Shown here: positions 1 through 6,706 of the stretch, in pieces | Layout: each line of letters starts with the position of its first letter | Numbering within the stretch: position 1 is the stretch's first letter | Assembly (NCBI GenBank): GCA_050331455.1 | Contig: JBHJGV010000096.1 | Location: 1-35,122, forward strand | DNA from: CAYUYV01 sp050331455 | GTDB lineage: Bacteria; Pseudomonadota; Alphaproteobacteria; JAJFIK01 | Reading direction: 5' to 3' | DNA: 35,122 nt | Notes under the pieces: generated by a model | What the model saw: only the letters and a program-made list of their open reading frames with translations | Told to the model about the DNA's origin: nothing | The model's database searches: none | Position numbers and translations under genes: made by a program

Positions 1-186
1 GCCGGTGCGGCTGTCGGTGAGTGCGTCCCCCGCCAAGTCCGTCAACCCGAGCGCCTCATCCAGCTCCCGAAAAGCCAGCAGACCAGCATCGGAGGTGAGG
101 CGGGAGCCGTGAAATTCCAGCTTCAAACGGCGGTCGAAACCAACTCGCAAGGCATCCCGATCATCTTCACCCGCCACGCTGTCCAT
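1..186 (-). CDS. IS1380-family transposase, N-terminal part (cut by window edge)
   Basis: The minus strand from ATG at 186 reads 62 codons without a stop to the window edge. The residues (start MDSVAGEDD, then FDRRLKLEFHGSRLTSDAGLLAFREL and LGLTDLAGD) match what I know as the N-terminus of IS1380-family DDE transposases, where the phrase LTSDAGLLAFREL is characteristic. The catalytic core lies outside the window. The enzyme would act on the element's own ends. The start is placed at the only Met, which directly begins the conserved block. Family recognition is from memory of the motif, not a search. Confidence 0.8.
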   Translation of the reverse strand, partial: MDSVAGEDDRDALRVGFDRRLKLEFHGSRLTSDAGLLAFRELDEALGLTDLAGDALTDSRTG

Positions 187-280
187 GAAACGCCTCGCAC
201 ATTCGCCTCAACCCATTGATATGATGACATGAATCGGCGCTCAGACGCACGTAATCGGAAAGTCATCCGGGGAATGCGGG
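1..280 (-). mobile_element. IS1380-family insertion sequence, one end
   Basis: This span holds the start of the transposase plus about 95 bp of non-coding sequence on its 5' side. The element end must lie near 265-285, because the reading frame of the neighbouring acetyltransferase becomes protein-like from about 282 and reads into non-conserved sequence with a TAA at 252-254 further left. The exact inverted repeat and the target duplication cannot be fixed, since the other end is outside the window. Confidence 0.6.
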
Positions 281-281
281 T

Positions 282-737
282 TCAGATGTCTTCATCCGGG
301 ACTATGCCGCCAGCGTCAACCTTGTGACCGGGCTGGGGTTCGGGCTTTTTGCCGGGACCAATCTGCGAGGCGTCGGCCTGCTCGATCCGCTCGAATGGTC
401 CTGGCCGGCGACTGCCTCCGCCTGGCTGTCGATCGAAAAACCCTATCAGCGTCGGGGCGCCGGTGGAGAACTGCTGGCGCGCCTGCTCACCGCCGCCCAA
501 AACCGCGGCATCGGGAGCGTCTTCGTTCTGTGTCTGGAGAACAACCCGGCCATGGGCGACATGGCCCGCCGTTTCGCCGGCACCACCCACGATTTCGGCG
601 AGGACCAGGAAGCGCGGTTCGACCTTGAGGGCCCAACGGCGCACTCGCTCGCGTTCGAAGTTTATGCCGAGGCCAATGCCTGGTTCCACGCCTGGCGTTT
701 TGCCGCGCCAAGCTGGATGGATGCCGTGTGGCCATGA
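282..737 (+). pseudogene. GNAT-family acetyltransferase, 5' end lost to IS insertion
   Basis: The plus frame ending at TGA 735-737 encodes a GNAT fold: the acetyl-CoA binding stretch around YQRRGAGGELLARLL (the Q/R-x-x-G-x-G/A signature) is followed by a strand and helix reading SVFVLCLENNPAMGDMARRFAG. The frame stays open leftward to TAA 252-254 inside the insertion sequence, but no ATG is available; the first start-like codon is GTG 324, already inside the domain and without a ribosome site. The N-terminal strand and helix expected of GNAT enzymes are missing. I therefore call it a gene disrupted by the adjacent IS1380 element. The substrate cannot be inferred. Confidence 0.65.
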
Positions 738-768
738 CGGAACCGGTCCGGGGCCGTACCCTCCCCCG

Positions 769-1248
769 TCAACGGGTGCCGGGGCGGGCCCGGGGCGCCC
801 AATCCGTTTCGGCAAACCAGAAAGCCGGGGCCTGATCGTCTGGAGAAGGACGGCCGAGAATGCGTGCAAGGGCCCGAATGATGTGGATGGGGGACACCGG
901 CCAGGCCAGAACGGCACCGGCGCCCGCAGCCTTGGCAAGACGCACCGACTGGCGGGTCGGATGGCTGGTCAGCAGGATGACGGGCCGCTGGAGACCGGTC
1001 TTGTCGTCACCGCTGAGCCGCATGCGGGCGAACTGCGCCAGGCCCTGACGCGGGAGGGAGTCGACGTGGCAGATCAGGGCGTCGAATGCGCGGCCGTCCA
1101 GTGCAGCCATGGCACAGGGCCCGTCGGCGACGAGCGTGACTGCCCCGGCCCCCATATCCCTCAACACGCCACCGATCAGGCGGGACAGGGCCCCGTCTCC
1201 GGCAGCAATGGCGATATGGTCCTGTGACAAATCCAACAACCGTCCCAT
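769..1248 (-). CDS. Degenerate response-regulator receiver domain protein
   Basis: 159 residues, a stand-alone receiver-like domain with no output domain. ATG 1248 is chosen because GGGAGGT lies just upstream; a longer in-frame start at 1284 lacks such a site. The fold signs are the N-terminal HIAIAAGDGALSRLIGGVLRDM strand-helix, the FDALICHVDSLPRQG strand, the VILLTSHPT strand carrying the conserved Thr (about residue 94), and VLAWPVSP near 116. Key residues are lost: the usual acidic pair is G17-D18, no Asp sits four residues before the Pro (H61 or D63 are nearest), and the conserved Lys before Pro is W116. It may signal without phosphorylation. It is convergent with the broken GNAT gene and divergent from the secreted protein gene. 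Confidence 0.65.
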   Translation of the reverse strand: MGRLLDLSQDHIAIAAGDGALSRLIGGVLRDMGAGAVTLVADGPCAMAALDGRAFDALICHVDSLPRQGLAQFARMRLSGDDKTGLQRPVILLTSHPTRQSVRLAKAAGAGAVLAWPVSPIHIIRALARILGRPSPDDQAPAFWFAETDWAPRARPGTR

Positions 1249-1416
1249 TCGGACCTCCCTGTCTTGCATCCAGAGGAAGAGCAAGGGACGGGCCGCGTTC
1301 GCTGGCGACAGGAACGTCTGCCACGACTTTTCTGTGGGAACGGGCTATCCATAATTCCGCGATGTCCGTATTCATATCGCCATGCGGGGATTGCCCGCTT
1401 GGCGGGAGGCTCCACA

Positions 1417-3012
1417 ATGGCAGGGATCGAAGACAGGCCAAGGGCGGCGCGCCGAGCCATGGGCGGCGTGTTGGTCGCGCTCCTTGTGCTGGCGACCGGT
1501 GGTGTCTCAGCCGATACGAAGACGCCAAGCATCGCGAATGGAAAGCCGGCCTATCGCATCCTGTTCGGCCCCGCGCCCTGCCGTGCCGTCCCGGGCCGAA
1601 CGATCGACGCCGCCCGCGCGGGGCGGATTGCCCGCGCGGCCGGTGTGGCGGCCCTGCCTGTCGAGGCGGCCCTGGCCCAGATGGGACGGCTGCGGTGTCC
1701 GTCCGTTGACCATTCTCCGCCCTTGGCTGTACGAGATCAGCTTGAGGATATCGCCGGCCGGGTTTTGGCTGACGCCCAGGCCTTCGCCCGCCGGCGGGGC
1801 CCGGCGCCCCGCTCCGCGGCGCCTGCGTCGAGGCCGCCGCTTGGGGGCGCACCCGGTGCCCAAGACCGAACGGGGGCCGAGAACCTTGAGGCCGTGCTGG
1901 ACCGGTGGCTCGCCGCCGGACGCCGGAGCGGTTCCGCACCGTCGCCCTGGACCCTGGGATCGGCCTATTTGGGTGAAGGGATCAGCGGCCTCGCCGCAAT
2001 CGACCAGGATCGTTTCCTCGCCATCCATGACACCAAGGGAGGGGCGGCCGTGCCCCGCTCCGACCCCAGCGGCATGGTGGGGTATGTCTCGCTTCTTCAT
2101 CTGCCCCGTCGCGGCGGCGTTGCCGGCCTGGAGCGTGTGCCTTTGCGCCTTGCCGAGGGCCTTGGCATCGATCGCACACCGAGCGATCTGGAGGCGATCT
2201 GCGCGCTTGCGCCCGTCCCAGCACTCCGGGATCGCGGGCCGGGAACACGGCCGGCGCGCGCGCAGCGGTTTCTGGCCTTCGAAAGTGGGGACTATCGGCC
2301 GGCGGGGATCACGGCGCGGGCCTATGCGCTGGCTTTCCAGACCAGGCCAGACGGCCAGGCCGTCGTGACGTTGGATGGCTTTGTAACCTTTACCGGCGCA
2401 GACCTGTCGGATGTCGAAGGAGCACTCTGTCTTCCCACTGACGTTGTCACGTCCCACGATTCCGACGGTCAGCGGTTGACGGTGATCCTGGTGCAGCGGG
2501 GCGGCGGCCCGGAGCGCAGCCCGGCACGCATCCGGATGTTCGACTTTCATCTGGGCACCGGGCCCGAGCTGACCCTGATCGCAGAGCGACCGGCGCGTGA
2601 GAAAAACCTGAAGGCCCGCAGTCTGCAAGCGCCCTGGACGGTGCCTGCCGCACCGGACGGCGGGGACCGGCGCCATGTGAGTGCCATGGCTGGGCCCGTT
2701 AACGGGCGCGTGTTTCTCGTCGGGGCTGAGGACGGAGGCGACACGGGACCTTTCGCGTCGATCCTTTATTCCGTGGACAGCGCATGTCTGACCGACGACG
2801 CGATGGTCTGCCGCCCCGAGCGCGGTCCACGCCTGCCCTTGCCCAATGTGAAAATCGAAGCGCTTGCGATTTCGGGCGCCGGCGGATTTCGGCCAAGCCC
2901 TCTGTCATCGCGCTCTTTCGTGGTCGCGAGCGATGACGAAGATCTCGGGGGCATGGCCTGGCGCTTACCGCTCGACCGAGAACGCCGCGCGTCGCGACCG
3001 CAGCGACGATGA
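1417..3012 (+). CDS. Secreted protein, possible esterase-like beta-propeller
   Basis: 531 residues. ATG 1417 is chosen because GGGAGG lies eight bases upstream and a signal peptide follows at once: basic RAARR, hydrophobic GGVLVALLVLATGG, cleavage after VSA near residue 32. The mature protein should be periplasmic or secreted. The middle and end carry phrases (LGEGISGLAAI, SDLEAICALA, FLAFESGDY, KIEALAIS, DDEDLGGMAWRL) resembling the DLEGI/EGLA/DENLGG pattern of SdiA-regulated and esterase-like phytase propellers. That link is a weak inference from pattern. A Pro/Arg/Ala-rich linker covers roughly residues 125-155. It could be an unrelated conserved hypothetical. No operon partner is evident. 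Confidence 0.5.
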   Translation: MAGIEDRPRAARRAMGGVLVALLVLATGGVSADTKTPSIANGKPAYRILFGPAPCRAVPGRTIDAARAGRIARAAGVAALPVEAALAQMGRLRCPSVDHSPPLAVRDQLEDIAGRVLADAQAFARRRGPAPRSAAPASRPPLGGAPGAQDRTGAENLEAVLDRWLAAGRRSGSAPSPWTLGSAYLGEGISGLAAIDQDRFLAIHDTKGGAAVPRSDPSGMVGYVSLLHLPRRGGVAGLERVPLRLAEGLGIDRTPSDLEAICALAPVPALRDRGPGTRPARAQRFLAFESGDYRPAGITARAYALAFQTRPDGQAVVTLDGFVTFTGADLSDVEGALCLPTDVVTSHDSDGQRLTVILVQRGGGPERSPARIRMFDFHLGTGPELTLIAERPAREKNLKARSLQAPWTVPAAPDGGDRRHVSAMAGPVNGRVFLVGAEDGGDTGPFASILYSVDSACLTDDAMVCRPERGPRLPLPNVKIEALAISGAGGFRPSPLSSRSFVVASDDEDLGGMAWRLPLDRERRASRPQRR

Positions 3013-3109
3013 GACTTGCGTTGTTGACAGCGCGACATCACCGACGATCGAGACGGAAAAGGCAGGGAAGAGGTCAAATCCTAACGGTCAAACACGGCCG
3101 AAAGCACTC

Positions 3110-3538
3110 TCAGCTCTCTTTCTTACCATTCCGGCCCTTCTGCCCAAGGCCCATTTCCTTAGCGAGACGAGACCGCTCCTCGGCATAGTCCGGCGCAACC
3201 ATGGGATAGTCTTTCGGCAAGCTCCACCGTTCGCGGTATTCTTCCGGTGTCAGATTGTAATGGGTCCGTAAATGACGTTTCAGTGACTTGAATTTTTTAC
3301 CGTCCTCAAGACACACAATGTAGTCACGGAAAACAGATTTTTTGGGATTAACGGCGGGTTTCAGCGGCTCTGCGGGTTCTTCGGGCACCACATGGGTGAC
3401 TTCCCTGAGTGCGATATACACTTGGTGGATAAGATCCGGTAAATCCGAAGATCCCACCACATTATTTCCGACATAGGCGGAAACTATTTCCGCAGTCATA
3501 TCGACAATTTCCGCTCTTGTAGAGTCCATCGAATCCAT
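3110..3538 (-). CDS. mucR: MucR/Ros-family transcriptional regulator
   Basis: 142 residues, the usual length for MucR. The C-terminal half has the Ros/MucR zinc-finger-like DNA-binding domain: C76, D79, H89 and H93 in DYIVCLEDGKKFKSLKRHLRTH, then YNLTPEEYRERWSLPKDYPMVAP. Asp in place of the second Cys is a known variant of this family in alphaproteobacteria. The N-terminal part would mediate oligomerisation. MucR proteins bind AT-rich DNA and act as global repressors of envelope, motility and cell-cycle genes. The gene and its upstream region are visibly richer in A/T than their neighbours. ATG 3538 is chosen; an in-frame ATG at 3529 is an alternative. It stands alone, downstream of mrpF on the same strand with a 269-base gap. 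Confidence 0.9.
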   Translation of the reverse strand: MDSMDSTRAEIVDMTAEIVSAYVGNNVVGSSDLPDLIHQVYIALREVTHVVPEEPAEPLKPAVNPKKSVFRDYIVCLEDGKKFKSLKRHLRTHYNLTPEEYRERWSLPKDYPMVAPDYAEERSRLAKEMGLGQKGRNGKKES

Positions 3539-3807
3539 TTCCCATCACCAAGAATAGATAAGCGAGGCACAATGTATGGCGAGAGATTAGAAACATGCAT
3601 GACCGCCCGCAAGTATAAAATGACGGTAATGGCCACTTTTGTAGAGCCAACAGGATTTATGGTTATTACGGTCCAGTGTGGTGAAATAGAGCGGCATGCG
3701 CAGCCGAAAACGCCTGCGAGGGACGCCGCCGCGCGATCTTGGCATGGGACCCGCGCGCGGCCCAACGGCCGTCCGCAGACACCTGCTGCAGGTCCATCGC
3801 CGAGGGA

Positions 3808-4110
3808 TCACGAACCGGACGATGTCGGCCCCCCGGGTCCGCGTCCTTCGTCCGCCCGCCGAAGCACGTAGCGCGCGAAGGCCACGGTGGCGACGAAGGC
3901 GACCAGCCCGCCGGCAATGGCCACATCCAGATAGGCGTATTGGCGGCTGGCCAGGGCGGAGACGGCAATGAATCCGATCACCGCCAGTGTGATGAAATCG
4001 AGGGCGACCACCCGGTCCGCAAGGGTCGGGCCGACCATCAGCCGGTAGAACGCGATGGCGATGGCTATGAGAATGATGGCGTAGGACAGATTGGTTGCAA
4101 TGGTGATCAT
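3808..4110 (-). CDS. mrpF: Mrp antiporter subunit F
   Basis: 100 residues with three hydrophobic helices (about 5-25, 33-53, 60-83). Typical subunit F phrases are FYRLMVGPTLADRVVALD and DVAIAGGLVAFVATVAFARYV. It is a small membrane subunit of the multi-subunit Na+(Li+, K+)/H+ antiporter, needed for assembly of the Mrp complex. It is the last gene of the leftward operon. The spacing to mrpD is 156 bases, far too short for mrpE, and no mrpG follows. The tail after residue 85 is charged and glycine-rich. Confidence 0.9.
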   Translation of the reverse strand: MITIATNLSYAIILIAIAIAFYRLMVGPTLADRVVALDFITLAVIGFIAVSALASRQYAYLDVAIAGGLVAFVATVAFARYVLRRADEGRGPGGPTSSGS

Positions 4111-4241
4111 GGTCGCTGTCTCGATCTGTGGGGTCGGGCGCCCAGCCGGTTAAGGCCCAATTGGCGGCCCGGTTGAGGCCTCAGTTGAGGCCAAGAGGGC
4201 ACCTGATGGTTCTTGGGACGGATCTGCCGACCCTCACTCAT
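4107..4241 (-). CDS. Short ORF in the mrpE slot (44 codons)
   Basis: Between mrpD and mrpF the minus strand reads 44 codons from ATG 4241 to a TGA overlapping the mrpF start in an ATGA arrangement, the coupling used elsewhere in this operon. The product (starts MSEGRQIRPKNHQVP, ends RSRQRP) is basic, rich in Gln, Arg and Pro, and has no membrane helix, so it is not a working MrpE. No convincing ribosome site precedes the ATG. It may be chance, or what is left after a deletion in mrpE. Confidence 0.2.
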   Translation of the reverse strand: MSEGRQIRPKNHQVPSWPQLRPQPGRQLGLNRLGARPHRSRQRP

Positions 4242-4266
4242 ACGCCAAAGAAGAGACTTCGGGCGC

Positions 4267-5889
4267 TCACGGGTTCCGAGCGATCAGGGTTTCGGACATG
4301 TCCGGGGCCTGCGCTTTTTTCTTCGCATTGCCGTACCCCTTGGGGCCATCCCCATTGGGCACGGGCGGCGGCGGCTCGCCCCGCATGGTCGGCCCGTCGC
4401 TGGCGACAGCCGCGATATACGGTGCCGTGTCGAAAGCGCTGTCGGCGGCGCGCTTGGCGTAGGTCACAAAGGGCGCGGGCCATAATCCCATCAGGGCCGT
4501 GGTCACGACAAGCACGGCAAAGGGCGCAACGGCCGCCACGGGGGGGCCCGCGATGATCTGGTGGGCCGCGCTTCGCTCATCGCCGCTGTCGGCCCAGAAG
4601 GCCAAAGCAAAAGCGCGCCCGAGCGCGACCAGCGACAGGAAACCGGCCAGGAGCACGGCCGTCACGGCGACCGGCGCGTCGGCCGCAAGCCCCGCGTCAA
4701 CCAGCATGACCTTGGGCCACAGGCCGCCGAACGGGGGCGATCCGGCCATGGATAAGGCCACCGCCAGCACGAGCACCGAGAAAAACGGCGCATGCCGATA
4801 GATGCCACGGCCGCGCAGCCAGCTGGCCCCGACCATGCGGCGCGCCAGCCCTGCGCCCATGAACAGGGCAGCCGTGACCACCATGGAATGGAGCAGATAA
4901 AGGATCGACCCGGCCATGGCTTGGGGCCCAATCGCGAGCCCCAGCAGCATATAGCCGATGCCGGAGACCACCAGAAAAGCGATCAGCCTGCGCAGATCCG
5001 ACTGGGCGAGCGCGCCGATGGCGCCCGACAGCATGGTCGCCGCAGCGAGCCACAGGAACACCGTGTCCATGCCGACAACATCGGGGAAAATGAGGGTGTA
5101 GACCCGGATGAGCACGTAAACGCCCACCTTGGTCAAAAGCGCCGCGAAAATGGCAGACACCACCGGGTGGCCGGTGTGATAGGAGGCGGGCAGCCAGAAA
5201 AACAGCGGAAACACCGCCGCTTTCATGCCGAAGGCCATGAGATAGAGCAGCGCCACGCCGAAGACGAGGGGCTCCCCGCCCCGCCCTTCGAGGGAGAGGG
5301 CAAGATCGGCCATGTTCAAGGTGCCGGCAATGCCGTAGAGCAGGCCCGTGGCCACCAGGAACACCGTCGTCGCGATCAGGCTGAGGATCGTGTATTTGAT
5401 CGCGCCGTCGATCTGCTCACGGGTGCAATCGATGATCAGCAGACCGATGGAGGCAATCAGAATAACCTCGAACCAGACATAGAGATTGAAGATGTCGCCG
5501 GTCAGGAAAGATCCGCACACACCGGCCATCAGGGCCAGAAACAGGGGAAAGAACCCCCGGATCATGGCCTCTTCGTCCACGGTGAAGGCCGCAAAGGCCA
5601 GGCAGACCGCCGCCATGAAAGTCGCGGCCGCGACAAGCCCCGCACTGAACACATCGGCGATAAACGTGATGCCGAAGGGCGGCACCCAATCCCCCATGGT
5701 CATGGTCACGGGACCGTTGTCCCAGACCAGCAGGAAAAGGGCGATGACATCCGCCGCAAGCGCCAACATGGTGACGGCGGTGATGGCCTTGTGGACCCCG
5801 GGGCGGCCCCAGGCGGCGACGCACAGACCTGCGCCGATCAAGGGCAACGCCAGGGGCAGCACCACAAGCCATTCGAGATAAATATTCAT
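4267..5889 (-). CDS. mrpD: Mrp antiporter subunit D
   Basis: 540 residues, a NuoN/NuoM-like proton-translocating membrane subunit with about 14 hydrophobic helices. Motifs include the helix with YVWFEVILIASIGLLI (conserved membrane Glu), MAFGMKAAVFPLFFWLPASY (conserved Lys) and AALLTKVGVYVLIRVY (second Lys). With MrpA it forms the ion-translocating core. ATG 5889 is chosen because it overlaps the mrpC stop as ATGA; an upstream in-frame ATG at 5910 lies inside mrpC. The C-terminal 45 residues form a hydrophilic Pro/Lys-rich tail. Normally mrpE follows directly; here it does not. Confidence 0.95.
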   Translation of the reverse strand: MNIYLEWLVVLPLALPLIGAGLCVAAWGRPGVHKAITAVTMLALAADVIALFLLVWDNGPVTMTMGDWVPPFGITFIADVFSAGLVAAATFMAAVCLAFAAFTVDEEAMIRGFFPLFLALMAGVCGSFLTGDIFNLYVWFEVILIASIGLLIIDCTREQIDGAIKYTILSLIATTVFLVATGLLYGIAGTLNMADLALSLEGRGGEPLVFGVALLYLMAFGMKAAVFPLFFWLPASYHTGHPVVSAIFAALLTKVGVYVLIRVYTLIFPDVVGMDTVFLWLAAATMLSGAIGALAQSDLRRLIAFLVVSGIGYMLLGLAIGPQAMAGSILYLLHSMVVTAALFMGAGLARRMVGASWLRGRGIYRHAPFFSVLVLAVALSMAGSPPFGGLWPKVMLVDAGLAADAPVAVTAVLLAGFLSLVALGRAFALAFWADSGDERSAAHQIIAGPPVAAVAPFAVLVVTTALMGLWPAPFVTYAKRAADSAFDTAPYIAAVASDGPTMRGEPPPPVPNGDGPKGYGNAKKKAQAPDMSETLIARNP

Positions 5890-6293
5890 GGCCGGCGGCC
5901 CTCCCTCCAATCGGCCGCGCCGATTTCATCGCCGTCCGGCGGGCTCGCATGGGGTTCGGCAATGCGCATCTCGGCGGTCTCGACCGTACCCATTTCCCGG
6001 TAGGAGCGGAAAGCCAGGACAAGGATGAAGGCGAAGAGCGAAAAGCTGATCACAATCGCCGTCAGGATCAGGGCCTGGGGCAGCGAATTGGCGGCGGCGG
6101 CCAGGGTTTTCTTGTCGCCGGGAATGATCGGCGGCACGTCCCGGGTGAGCCGCCCGGCCGTGAAGATCAGCAGATTGGCTGCATTGCTGAGCACCAGAAT
6201 GCCCAAAACGATGCGCACGAAGGATCCGGACATCATCATGTAGATGCTGACGGCGATCAGGATACCGACCAGCACGGCGAGGATCGGTTCCAT
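5886..6293 (-). CDS. mrpC: Mrp antiporter subunit C
   Basis: 135 residues, NuoK-like, with three membrane helices: PILAVLVGILIAVSIYMMM, VRIVLGILVLSNAANLLIF and LPQALILTAIVISFSLFAFILVLAF. The phrases VLGILVLSNAANL and DPLPQALILTAIVI-type are standard for MnhC/MrpC. ATG 6293 touches the mrpB stop codon as TGATG, and the gene overlaps mrpD by four bases, so it is translationally coupled on both sides. The last 30 residues are hydrophilic. Confidence 0.95.
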   Translation of the reverse strand: MEPILAVLVGILIAVSIYMMMSGSFVRIVLGILVLSNAANLLIFTAGRLTRDVPPIIPGDKKTLAAAANSLPQALILTAIVISFSLFAFILVLAFRSYREMGTVETAEMRIAEPHASPPDGDEIGAADWREGRRP

Positions 6294-6706
6294 CAGTCGA
6301 CCTCCTCCAGTCCGAGCGCGAGGGCCGTGATCGCACCGAACACCACGAGCCAAACGCCGATATCGAACAGGACCGGCGTCGCGAAATATTTCAGCGATGG
6401 GTCGATATCCGGAATGTACCATTTGCCCGTAAGGAACGGATCGCCCGTCAGCAGGGAGATGAACCCGCTGAAACCCGCCATGGCAAGGCCCGCCCCGGCA
6501 TAGGACAGGGGATGGACCCACAGGGCCTTGCGGACCGCTGCCGGCCCGTCGGAAATCATGTAAAGGGCGAAGGCCGAGGCGGCGATCAGCCCGCCGATGA
6601 AACCGCCACCGGGCTCGTTGTGGCCGCGGAACAGCACGAACATGGAGAAGACCAGCGTCAGGCTGACCAGCATCGGCATGGCCGTGCGCAGGATCAAGGA
6701 TCTCAT
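6293..6706 (-). CDS. mrpB: Mrp antiporter subunit B
   Basis: 137 residues with four hydrophobic helices. The MnhB-domain signature GHNEPGGGFIGGLIAA lies at about 29-44. It is an accessory membrane subunit of the Mrp Na+/H+ antiporter. ATG 6706 overlaps the mrpA stop as ATGA. The length and the separation from mrpA show that the A and B subunits are separate genes here, although MrpA itself carries a C-terminal MnhB-related region. Confidence 0.93.
   Translation of the reverse strand: MRSLILRTAMPMLVSLTLVFSMFVLFRGHNEPGGGFIGGLIAASAFALYMISDGPAAVRKALWVHPLSYAGAGLAMAGFSGFISLLTGDPFLTGKWYIPDIDPSLKYFATPVLFDIGVWLVVFGAITALALGLEEVD

Noticed and set aside
3666..3968. Minus-strand frame that might have been mrpG
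   Set aside because: It overlaps mrpF in another frame, has no membrane helices and none of the MrpG phrases.
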